From Candidatus Bipolaricaulota bacterium (GTDB lineage: Bacteria > Bipolaricaulota > Bipolaricaulia > UBA7950 > UBA9294), in contig JAPLGD010000090.1 in NCBI GenBank assembly GCA_026390345.1, forward strand, positions 1 to 36,019: a stretch of DNA of 36,019 nucleotides, written 5' to 3'. Position numbers and translations under genes: made by a program. Of this stretch, positions 7,470 through 14,181 are shown piece after piece. The notes beneath the pieces were generated by a model. It was not told the origin of the DNA. It saw nothing but the letters and a program-made list of their open reading frames with translations, and searched no databases. The first letter of the stretch is position 1. Each line of letters starts with the position of its first letter.

Positions 7470-8161
7470 TGCCGGCCTGGATTCTCGCCGCTGCCTCATC
7501 GCTCTGGTTCGGGATTCTCACATCGATTAGTCCGTGCCCGCTCGCCACGAACATCACAGCCATGTCGTTCGTCGGCCGGCGCGTTGGGAGCCCGAAGAAG
7601 GTACTTCTCGCCGGAGTCCTCTACACGCTGGGACGCTGTCTTACCTACCTGGCTCTGGGCTCGCTTCTCGTGGCGAGCCTTCTTTCCGCTCCGCGGGTCT
7701 CCCTCGTCCTGCAGAAGACGATGAACAAGGCTCTTGGGCCGATTCTTATCGCGGTCGGAATCCTTCTTCTCGAGATCATCCCGATCCACCTCCCCTCATC
7801 CGGATTCGCGCAGAGGGTCGGAGAGCGAATCGCGAAGTGGGGTCTCTTTGGCGCATTCTTGCTCGGAGTCCTCTTCGCTCTCACTTTCTGTCCGGTGTCG
7901 GCCGCCCTCTTCTTTGGCAGTCTCCTCCCCCTAGCGATCGAGCAGCACTCGCCGGTGTTGCTGCCGGCGTTGTATGGGATCGGGACCGGCGTCCCCGTCC
8001 TCGGGTTCGCGATCGCAATCGCACTGGGCGCCCAATCCCTCGGCAAGGTCTTCGGAAGACTCACGAAGGTCGAGCGGTGGGTCAGGCGGATCACGGGAGC
8101 TGTCTTCATCGGCGTGGGGATCTACCTTACCCTGCTGCACCTCGTGCGCGTGTGGGGGTAG
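7469..8161 (+). CDS. arsG: ArsG-family CcdA-like efflux permease, copy 2
   Basis: A 230-residue, six-helix inner-membrane protein, paralogous to the one at 5272-5961. The cysteines fall at the same residue numbers: C23 in SISPCPLATNITAMSFVGRR and C141 in FALTFCPVSAALFFGSLLP. The C-terminal KVERWVRRITGAVFIGVGIY is also conserved. It starts with GTG directly on the last base of the arsF stop, copying the overlap arrangement of copy 1. The block arsF-arsG was therefore duplicated as a unit and then diverged, or two such units were recruited. A role in export of, or electron supply for, arsenical reduction is inferred from family and context. Confidence 0.82.
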   Translation: MPAWILAAASSLWFGILTSISPCPLATNITAMSFVGRRVGSPKKVLLAGVLYTLGRCLTYLALGSLLVASLLSAPRVSLVLQKTMNKALGPILIAVGILLLEIIPIHLPSSGFAQRVGERIAKWGLFGAFLLGVLFALTFCPVSAALFFGSLLPLAIEQHSPVLLPALYGIGTGVPVLGFAIAIALGAQSLGKVFGRLTKVERWVRRITGAVFIGVGIYLTLLHLVRVWG

Positions 8162-8253
8162 GAACGGCAAATGGTCTGCGTGCGAGCGTAGCCGAGAGCC
8201 AGAGCGATGACCTAGCACCGAGGGCAAATCAAGCCCGTTGAGGGGAGAGTGAC

Positions 8254-9066
8254 GTGAGACCGAGAGCGAGCTTGTCGGCGATACTCCGTATCGTGCTTGG
8301 AGCACTGTTTCTCAGTAGCTGCAGCCAACTTCAGGGTGTCGAGGCGGTACTGGAGGCGTCGCCTGAAGAGGGCGCTGTTCCTCTTCGCGTCGAGTTCCGT
8401 ATCAGCGGTTCGACGCACGGCACGGGCGAGTCCGGCACGTTCACGCTCGATTTCGGCGATGGGACAGGTTCGGTGCAGGGCGACGACTTCGGCGTGCTCG
8501 TTCCTCACGTGTACGAGCGCGTGGGGGAGTATCAGGCGTGCCTGACGGTGACTGCCGCGGACGGGCGGATGGACGTCGCGACCGTCTCCGTCGACGTCTT
8601 CGAGAGCGTGCCGGAGGGCTCGGGGGTGGGGGAGAAAGCCTACGACTTCACCGCACTGAGCACGGATGGGCAAGAGATCACATTGAGCGAGTTCCGCGGT
8701 GACGTTGTGCTCATCGAGTTCTGGGGCTCGTGGTGCAAGCCCTGCAAGCAGAGCATGCCTCACATCAACGCTTTCTGGGAGACGTACCACGATCAGGGAT
8801 TCGTGGTCCTCGCGATCAGCACGGATGCCCAAGCCGAGGACGCTGTGGCTTACCTCGAGGCAAATGAGTTCACGGGGCTGACCTGCATCTGGGAGCCGGG
8901 CGGGAAGAAGACGCGCATCAAGCAGCTATACGAAGTGGACTGGATTCCGCGCTCGGTCGTCGTCGACAAGACCGGGACCGTTCGGTACAACGGGCATCCT
9001 ATGGACCTTGAGGCCGACCTTATCGAGACGCTGCTGGCGGAGCCCTTCGATCCAACGTCCCGATAG
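8254..9066 (+). CDS. Lipoprotein with PKD-like domain and TlpA-type thioredoxin domain
   Basis: A 270-residue exported protein. The signal ends in a lipobox (LFLSSC) with C23 as lipidated residue. Residues about 35-122 form a PKD-like immunoglobulin fold (DFGDGTGS, and a closing VYERVGEYQACLTVTAADG). A TlpA/ResA-type thioredoxin domain follows (about 130-262) with active site W-C161-KPC164-K and the typical FWGSWCKPCKQSMPHINAF context. A conserved Pro lies near the end (VDWIPRSVVVD). It should be a membrane-tethered periplasmic thiol reductant fed by a CcdA-type carrier. GGGGAGAG precedes the GTG start. PKD joined to TlpA is an uncommon pairing; the PKD part may act as a spacer or contact an envelope partner. 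Confidence 0.85.
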   Translation: MRPRASLSAILRIVLGALFLSSCSQLQGVEAVLEASPEEGAVPLRVEFRISGSTHGTGESGTFTLDFGDGTGSVQGDDFGVLVPHVYERVGEYQACLTVTAADGRMDVATVSVDVFESVPEGSGVGEKAYDFTALSTDGQEITLSEFRGDVVLIEFWGSWCKPCKQSMPHINAFWETYHDQGFVVLAISTDAQAEDAVAYLEANEFTGLTCIWEPGGKKTRIKQLYEVDWIPRSVVVDKTGTVRYNGHPMDLEADLIETLLAEPFDPTSR

Positions 9067-9166
9067 GTCGTGCAGTACAACGGCGAGCGCGCTAGAAACA
9101 GACAGGTCCCATGCAGCAGCCGACCAGCGGCATCACTAGACCTGAGGCTTGGGATTCTGTGTGATG

Positions 9167-9183
9167 CTTCACCTGTGGTGAAG
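9167..9183 (+). terminator. Hairpin between the two arsenic operons
   Basis: A perfect 7-bp stem, CTTCACC and GGTGAAG, closes a TGT loop in the gap between the TlpA lipoprotein and the second arsR. There is no T-run after it, so it is at best a weak or factor-assisted terminator. It could equally be an RNA-processing site or a binding dyad upstream of the next promoter. Confidence 0.35.
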
Positions 9184-9205
9184 ATGCCGGCGCGCGACGT
9201 TGGTT

Positions 9206-9244
9206 TTGTCATCGGAGTCGATTAGTGTACTATTCGTGCGAATA
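9206..9244 (+). promoter_or_regulatory. Promoter and operator of the second arsR operon
   Basis: A -35-like TTGTCA (9206-9211) and a -10-like TACTAT (9228-9233) are 16 bases apart. A 6-bp-arm palindrome, TATTCGTGCGAATA (9231-9244), overlaps the -10 and reaches the first ATG of arsR. A repressor bound here would block polymerase directly. The arms differ from the first operon's operator (ATTGCAC/GTGCAAT), so the two ArsR proteins probably recognise separate sites. Confidence 0.6.
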
Positions 9245-9681
9245 TGCAAACAGACTACGAGGACATGACGATCAACCATGTAGCATTGGCTGCAGGTCTT
9301 GGCGCGTTGGGGGATCCAATCCGCCTGCGGCTCTTGGCGTTGCTGATGGCTTTCACTGAGCCGCTGTGCGTGTGCGAGCTGGCCAGCGGACTTGGCGTCC
9401 CCGAGTACCAGACATCACGGCACCTCACTGCCCTGAAGCGCGCGGGGCTCGTCGCATATCGGAAGCAGGGTCTCTGGGCCTACTACAGTGTTACCGACAA
9501 TCCTCGCTTTCGATTCCTGCGCAATGGCGTTCGCGCCGATCCGCAGGATCTCGCGCGAATGCACTCGAGGTTGCAGCAGCGGGTCTCGGGGCTCTGCGTC
9601 GTCGGCCCATCAGGGGGACCTAGAGGCGAGCAAGGATCGGGAAGGCCCCGTGCAGGAACACGCAGGGTGAGAGCTGACTGA
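9244..9681 (+). CDS. arsR: ArsR-family metalloregulatory repressor, second copy
   Basis: A winged-helix repressor of 145 residues as drawn. The core (residues 12-100) has the family helix set. It carries the classical arsenic-binding motif ELCVCEL-like PLCVCELASGL (C42/C44) and a helix-turn-helix PEYQTSRHLTALKRAGLV. The C-terminal 40 residues are Gly/Arg/Pro rich and probably disordered. The first ATG (9244) touches the operator and would be nearly leaderless. The in-frame ATG at 9268, eight codons later, has GAGGA just before it and is a reasonable alternative. Followed by the ACR3 exporter gene, it almost certainly senses trivalent arsenic. It is only distantly similar to the ArsR at 911-1201. 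Confidence 0.88.
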   Translation: MQTDYEDMTINHVALAAGLGALGDPIRLRLLALLMAFTEPLCVCELASGLGVPEYQTSRHLTALKRAGLVAYRKQGLWAYYSVTDNPRFRFLRNGVRADPQDLARMHSRLQQRVSGLCVVGPSGGPRGEQGSGRPRAGTRRVRAD

Positions 9682-9783
9682 AGGGAAGAGGGTCCGAACA
9701 GAGATGGAAGTGCGTCACGGCACGCCGTCAGAAGATTCGATTTTCCCCACCTAGTCCACGGCGGGGAAGGGGAGTGATCAGCA

Positions 9784-10815
9784 GTGCATGGTTTCGAGAA
9801 GTACTTACCGATCTGGGTTGCCCTGTGCATGGGACTTGGGCTCCTCCTTTCCCAGACCGTGCCTGGGGTGGGTCAGACCATCGGTTCGTGGGAAGTGGGG
9901 GGCGTGTCGATTCCGATCGGCATCTGCCTCTTCCTGATGATGTACCCCGCAATGCTCAACCTGCAGGTTTCCGAGCTGCGCAAGCTGCGCGCGAACCCGA
10001 AGCCGATCCTTCTGACGCTCTTCTCGAACTGGATCTTCGCTCCTCTCGTGCACGTGGCTCTGGCAACCCTCTTCCTTCGCGGAAACCCGCAGCTCATGGT
10101 CGCGGTCATCCTGCTCGGGTCGAGCCCGTGCACAGCCATGGTACTCGTGTGGGGCAAACTCGCTGGAGGAAATCAGGAACAGAACGTCGTCAACACAAGC
10201 CTGAACACTCTGACCATCATCTTCCTCTACGTCCCGATCGTGTCACTCTTGACTGGGATGCAGAACATCCCGATCGATCGGGTGATGCTCCTCATTTCCG
10301 CCGGGGTGTTCATCGGTGCACCGCTCGTGCTCGGCATCGTCAGCAAGCGCCTGCTCAGCCGCGCCAAGGGTGTCGAATGGTTCGATCGAGTCTACCGACC
10401 CCTCGTTGGGAAGATCACAATCGTCGCCCTGCTCGTGACGCTCATTGTTCTGTTCGCGCTGAACGGCGATGTGCTGTTGCATCACTTTGACAAGCTCCTG
10501 CTCGTATCGGTGCCGTTGTTGCTTGCCTTCCCCATCGTCCTCGGGTTCAACGTACTCGTCACGCGGGCGCTCAAGTTCCGCTACCGCGAGGCGATCATCT
10601 CGACAATCATCGGGTCGTCGAGCCATTTCGAGATCGCGATTGCCTCGGCTGTTGGCATGTATGGAGTGGGCTCGCTTGCTGCGCTCGGAACGACAATGGG
10701 CCTCTTCTGGGAGGTGCCCGTCATGCTCAGTGTCGTCTACATAGGGAGGGCCCTGGGGCGCCGCGGATTCTGGGGCGACCCGAAAGGGGTGCCATCGAAC
10801 ATCGCGGGCTCATGA
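9784..10815 (+). CDS. acr3: ACR3-type arsenite efflux transporter
   Basis: A 343-residue inner-membrane protein with about ten helices, the usual ACR3 length, in the bile acid/arsenite/riboflavin transporter superfamily. The N-terminus reads EKYLPIWVALCMGLGLLL. The catalytic Cys of ACR3 proteins is present as C116 in LGSSPCTAMVLVWGKLAGG. The family-typical NQEQNVVNTSLNTLTI segment follows. Other ACR3 features are FMMYPAM-like LFLMMYPAMLNLQ and the late SSHFEIAIASAVGMYG block. It exports As(III), driven by the proton gradient. The GTG at 9784 follows a GGGGAAGGGGAG ribosome region. It lies behind its own arsR, and no arsenate reductase or ArsA ATPase accompanies it. Confidence 0.93.
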   Translation: MHGFEKYLPIWVALCMGLGLLLSQTVPGVGQTIGSWEVGGVSIPIGICLFLMMYPAMLNLQVSELRKLRANPKPILLTLFSNWIFAPLVHVALATLFLRGNPQLMVAVILLGSSPCTAMVLVWGKLAGGNQEQNVVNTSLNTLTIIFLYVPIVSLLTGMQNIPIDRVMLLISAGVFIGAPLVLGIVSKRLLSRAKGVEWFDRVYRPLVGKITIVALLVTLIVLFALNGDVLLHHFDKLLLVSVPLLLAFPIVLGFNVLVTRALKFRYREAIISTIIGSSSHFEIAIASAVGMYGVGSLAALGTTMGLFWEVPVMLSVVYIGRALGRRGFWGDPKGVPSNIAGS

Positions 10816-10856
10816 TTCGAGCATCTGAAGCGGCGCGGGAGCGGGGGGGGTGCCTG

Positions 10857-10871
10857 GCCTGCTTTGCAGGC
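10857..10871 (+). terminator. Hairpin after the ACR3 gene
   Basis: A 6-bp stem, GCCTGC and GCAGGC, closes a TTT loop 42 bases after the ACR3 stop. It lacks a following T-run. It may reduce read-through or stabilise the upstream message, while the next gene still belongs to the same unit by orientation and a gap of only 145 bases. Confidence 0.3.
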
Positions 10872-10960
10872 GCCCGCCACGCGGAGGAACACCTGCGCGG
10901 AAGCGCAGATTGCCGGTCCCGGCACGACTCGCCGGCGACAGGTGGACGAAAGGGAGAAGC

Positions 10961-12016
10961 ATGAGACGAATCATCGCTCTTCTGGCAATGTCACTTGTGT
11001 TGGCTAGCGCCGCGGCCGTGGCTGCTCCACAGATCGCCGTGGACCAAGAGACGTACAACTACCCGGATACGATCGAAGGGATCGCAGTGGTTCACACCTT
11101 CGTCCTGTCGAATGTCGGCGACCAAGAACTCGTCATCACGAACGTGACCGTCGGGTGCCACTGCACGACGACGCAACTCGCGACGGATCGGCTTCAGCCT
11201 GGCGAGAGCGTCGGCCTCCAGGCAATGCTAGACACCAATGGATTCTCGGACCGGGTCGTCCGCTACGTCACAGTGGAATCGAACGATCCGGCTCGTCCCC
11301 GACTCACGCTGAACCTGGCGGGCAAGGTTGTTGAGCGGCAGCCGTACCAGAAGCCGGTGGGCGACCTGTTCTACGATTCATACCTGCTTATCGACGTCCG
11401 GGACCCGGCGGCGTATGCCACAGGTCACCTGATCGCCGCGATGAATGCCCCGGCGAGCCAGGCAAAGGCGTACGCCGCTGCGCTGCCGCCGGGCGTTCTG
11501 ACAATCATCTATGATCAGGACGGTTCCACGGTGACGCCTGTCTTGGAGGAGTTCCGCGCTGAGGGGTTGGCCTCTGTATACGCGCTGCAAGGCGGCCTCG
11601 ATATGTGGCAGAAGAGCTATGGCTTGACGCGCATGGCGACGGGAGAGGACGCGTCGTGGGGTGCGTTTCTCGACGTCTCTGGCGCTCGCACCGACTCCTC
11701 ATCAGGGATGCTGCGGTACTACGACGTGACGCGACTCAGAACAGACTTCGTATTGATCGACATTCGTCCTGCGTCCGTCTTCTCCGCCGGCCACCTGGCC
11801 GGCGCCGTAAACCTTCCGGAAGCTAGCGTGGCTGAGTACGTCCGAACGCTGCCGCGGGACACTCCGGTGGTCATCTACAGCGACGATGGATCGGAGAGTG
11901 ACCCCGTGGCTGAGAGTCTACAGAAAGGCGGAAGGCGCGCGCAGAGTCTTCTTGGTGGATTCATCGAGTGGCGGAAGCAATATGGGAACTGCCTCATCGT
12001 TGCTTCAGCCAGCTAG
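10961..12016 (+). CDS. Secreted DUF1573 protein with two Cys-less rhodanese-like domains
   Basis: A 351-residue exported protein, a larger relative of the one at 6019-6717. The signal peptide covers residues 1-21. DUF1573 spans about 22-128 with C66-H-C68-TT in place of CGCTT. Rhodanese-like domain 1 spans about 140-225 (LIDVRDPAAYATGHLIAAMNAP). Rhodanese-like domain 2 spans about 250-345 (LIDIRPASVFSAGHLAGAVNLP). In both rhodanese domains the active-site Cys position is acidic or polar: IIYDQDGST in the first and VIYSDDGSES in the second. AAAGGGAG precedes the ATG. It is the last gene of the arsenic region, following ACR3. All three rhodanese domains in the window lacking the Cys points to a conserved non-catalytic use, perhaps binding. 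Confidence 0.82.
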   Translation: MRRIIALLAMSLVLASAAAVAAPQIAVDQETYNYPDTIEGIAVVHTFVLSNVGDQELVITNVTVGCHCTTTQLATDRLQPGESVGLQAMLDTNGFSDRVVRYVTVESNDPARPRLTLNLAGKVVERQPYQKPVGDLFYDSYLLIDVRDPAAYATGHLIAAMNAPASQAKAYAAALPPGVLTIIYDQDGSTVTPVLEEFRAEGLASVYALQGGLDMWQKSYGLTRMATGEDASWGAFLDVSGARTDSSSGMLRYYDVTRLRTDFVLIDIRPASVFSAGHLAGAVNLPEASVAEYVRTLPRDTPVVIYSDDGSESDPVAESLQKGGRRAQSLLGGFIEWRKQYGNCLIVASAS

Positions 12017-12487
12017 CTGCTATGGATTCTGCGCCTGGCGTATGGAAGGCAGTCCGCGCGACGTGAGCCAGACTCCAGCGGGGAAGCCGAATCCGTGCAC
12101 AGATTCAAAGACTCGTCCCGTTAGGCCTACTCGGACGGAGGAGCTCCGAACCCGGTTCGAAAGTGGTCCACTAGGGAGTAAAGAGAGCGAGGGGGCGCTG
12201 TATGGCCTCTCGCTTTCTTCCCGTTTGGAACCACCTTGTTCTCCTGGAGTTCGCGAGCTTCGAGTCGGCGAACTCGTTAGCCGCACGGAGTGCGGCCGGG
12301 GGTCTTGAGTCCCTCCGTGCGTATAGAGTGCCCTTCGCAAGGGCATTACCTTGGCGCACTGCGTGGGACGGCTCCTCTAGGTGGTCTAGGTAGTCAGAGT
12401 TGCCTCGCATCCAAGCCTCCGATCTGGCCAGGTTCCGGGGAGGCCGACAGGCGCGCGACGGCTTCTTGATAGAAACGACACGCCCTA

Positions 12488-12571
12488 TCGACCTTCGACA
12501 AGATGCCGCAGCAACGCGATTTCCTTCATCAGCCGGGCGACAGAGTTCCAAGATCGTCCTCCACTCCCAGC
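12488..12571 (+). repeat. Right copy of the imperfect direct repeat flanking the arsenic island
   Basis: Same orientation as 360-443 and aligned over about 83 bases with several substitutions and single-base gaps. On the minus strand it reads an uninterrupted short C-terminal peptide, ending RLMKEIALLRHLVEGR and a stop, homologous to the peptide in the left copy. The pair brackets the whole arsenic region. Confidence 0.5.
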
Positions 12572-12710
12572 CCGCCGCTCGCGCGCTTTCCTCGTGAGCG
12601 GTTCTCTCTTTTCTGGTTCCGCGCCGCGATTCGTGCTAGGGTGAATCGCCACCCGCGGAGCAACTTCACCGCGAACAAGAGAAGAGACGAAGAGACCACA
12701 GCGGGTGGGG

Positions 12711-12742
12711 CGGGCCCTGAGAGCGAGACCAGGGCCCGTCAC
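12711..12742 (+). terminator. Strong hairpin with downstream T-run in the leader of the acyl-CoA ligase gene
   Basis: A 9-bp perfect stem, CGGGCCCTG and CAGGGCCCG, encloses a 10-base loop and is followed by TCACTTTT. It is about 110 bases upstream of the next start codon. It either ends transcription from upstream or acts as a leader attenuator for the ligase gene. A GGGTGG string precedes it at 12703-12708. Confidence 0.6.
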
Positions 12743-12849
12743 TTTTCCCCAGCACGGCGACCCGCAGCTGTTTACAGGCCACCGCTCCCTGTAGGGCAAG
12801 CTACACTCGCGGGGACGCGGCGAGCAACGCGAGATCGAGGAGGTGAAGC

Positions 12850-14181
12850 GTGCGCCTGCCAGCGAGGATCACGCGTTTCAAGCTCCAGAAGTCCGCAGAA
12901 GACGTCGACCTTGTCCTGAGGCAAGTTGTCCGCGACGCGGCACACCGCGTGCCCTTCTACCGGGACCTGTACGGCAAGGCAGCGATTGACGTCTCCAGGT
13001 TCGGCGCTCCCAAGGATCTGTCGGCGCTGCCGCTATCCAGCCGGGAGGCCTTCCAGGAATCGCCGGAGCGCGGTCTCCTGCGAGACGGGCGCGATCCTCA
13101 CCACCTAGCGCGGACGAGCACCAGTGGCTCGACCGGCAAGCCGCTCACGATCTACCTCAGCAGGTCGGAGCTCTACTTCCGCCGCTATAGCATCCTCGCG
13201 GGTCTACGGCACTACGTGCCGCTTCGTTTCCCGTTGCACGTTGCCGACGTGGGCTCTATGGTCCCGCACGGCGGGAAGAGCGTCGAGCAGAGCTTGGGGA
13301 TCGTGCGCATCCTCCGCATCCCGGGGAATGCGCCCCTGCCGGAGCAGCGGGCGGCCCTTCTCCACTATCGACCGGCGGTCCTTGAGGGATACCCGACGTG
13401 CCTTGGCATCCTGGCCGAAAGCTTCTCGGAAACCGAGGCAAGGCTGGTTCGTCCCTCGCTCGTTGCGACCCGCGGCGAATGGCTCCGTGACGACGCGCGC
13501 GAGGTTCTGAGACGAACCTTCCGAGCGCCTGTCGTGAGCCTCTACAACTGCGAGGAGGTTGGGAACCTTGCGTGGGAGTGCCCCGACCACAACGGCCGAT
13601 TCCACCTGAACCACGACACATGCGTGCTCGAGGTGGTTGACGCCCACGGAGATCCCACCACGGGGGAAGGGGATGTCGTCGTGACCAGTCTCTACAACCG
13701 CACAATGCCCTTTCTGCGCTACGACCTTGACGATCGGGCACAACTCGTCGGTGACGCGGATACCACGTGTCCCTGCGGAGCGGCAGGTCCGTGGCTGACA
13801 GACCTGAGCGGCAGCGAGGACGACTTCGTTTCGTTTCCCGACGGCCACCGCATCGCGCCTCTCGTTCTTCCGAACGCGCTCTTCAACGCGTTCCGCGTTC
13901 CCGATGATCCGCACCGGCTGAGCCCTTCCGTTCGTCGCTACCAGATTGTTCAGGACGCAGACTACTCCCTCCGCGTCATCCTCGACTGGCGAGGGCCGTA
14001 CGACGAAGTCTTGTGGAAGCAGATCACGTCCGAAATGGATCGTGCGTGCCAAGGCCTTCGCTGCACGGTGGAGCGAAGCGCGGCCTTCGAGCTCACTCCG
14101 GCAGGCAAGTTCAAGGAGGTCCTCTCGCAGGTGCGCTCCGCCGCAGCTCCGACGGGTTCGGCGCCTACCAGCGCAGCGTGA
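12850..14181 (+). CDS. PaaK/CapK-type adenylate-forming CoA ligase
   Basis: A 443-residue cytoplasmic enzyme of the phenylacetate-CoA ligase/coenzyme F390 synthetase/CapK group. It opens with the typical VVRDAAHRVPFYRDLYGKA block. The phosphate-binding motif TSTSGSTGKPLTIY is near residues 87-100, followed by a VSLYNCEEVGNLAWECPDH block. The adenylate-binding PFLRYDLDDRA follows, and a C-terminal catalytic-lysine region ends in FELTPAGKFKEVLS. Such enzymes activate a carboxylate with ATP and transfer it to CoA or another acceptor; the substrate is not evident. GAGGAGG precedes the GTG at 12850. The 3' end overlaps the convergent barrel gene by 17 bases. It stands alone with its own leader and hairpin. 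Confidence 0.85.
   Translation: MRLPARITRFKLQKSAEDVDLVLRQVVRDAAHRVPFYRDLYGKAAIDVSRFGAPKDLSALPLSSREAFQESPERGLLRDGRDPHHLARTSTSGSTGKPLTIYLSRSELYFRRYSILAGLRHYVPLRFPLHVADVGSMVPHGGKSVEQSLGIVRILRIPGNAPLPEQRAALLHYRPAVLEGYPTCLGILAESFSETEARLVRPSLVATRGEWLRDDAREVLRRTFRAPVVSLYNCEEVGNLAWECPDHNGRFHLNHDTCVLEVVDAHGDPTTGEGDVVVTSLYNRTMPFLRYDLDDRAQLVGDADTTCPCGAAGPWLTDLSGSEDDFVSFPDGHRIAPLVLPNALFNAFRVPDDPHRLSPSVRRYQIVQDADYSLRVILDWRGPYDEVLWKQITSEMDRACQGLRCTVERSAAFELTPAGKFKEVLSQVRSAAAPTGSAPTSAA

Larger units (their letters stand above)
12017..12849. other. Gene-free stretch rich in small inverted repeats
   Basis: No open frame here has both a ribosome site and a protein-like translation. Perfect or near-perfect small hairpins follow one another: GAATC/GATTC (12089-12106), CGGAG/CTCCG (12135-12147), CGAAC/GTTCG (12147-12159), AGTGG/CCACT (12164-12174), AGCGAG/CTCGCT (near 12186-12214), GAGTTCGC/GCGAACTC (12247-12275), GCCGCA/TGCGGC (12280-12296) and TGCCCTT/AAGGGCA (12329-12345). 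The right-hand direct repeat (12488-12571), a CGATTC/GAATCG dyad near 12630 and the terminator at 12711-12738 complete it. It could be a structured RNA or the remains of a mobile-element end; I recognise neither. Confidence 0.5.

Noticed and set aside
12171-12551. Minus-strand 126-residue open frame in the hairpin-rich stretch
   Set aside because: No ribosome site, biased composition, and it crosses several hairpins and the direct repeat. Only its first residues correspond to the repeat region.
12691-12738. T-box-like leader (GGGTGG at 12703 followed by a terminator)
   Set aside because: The conserved NACCGCG after GGGTGG is missing, no specifier stem is visible, and the downstream gene is not an aminoacyl-tRNA synthetase or amino-acid gene.
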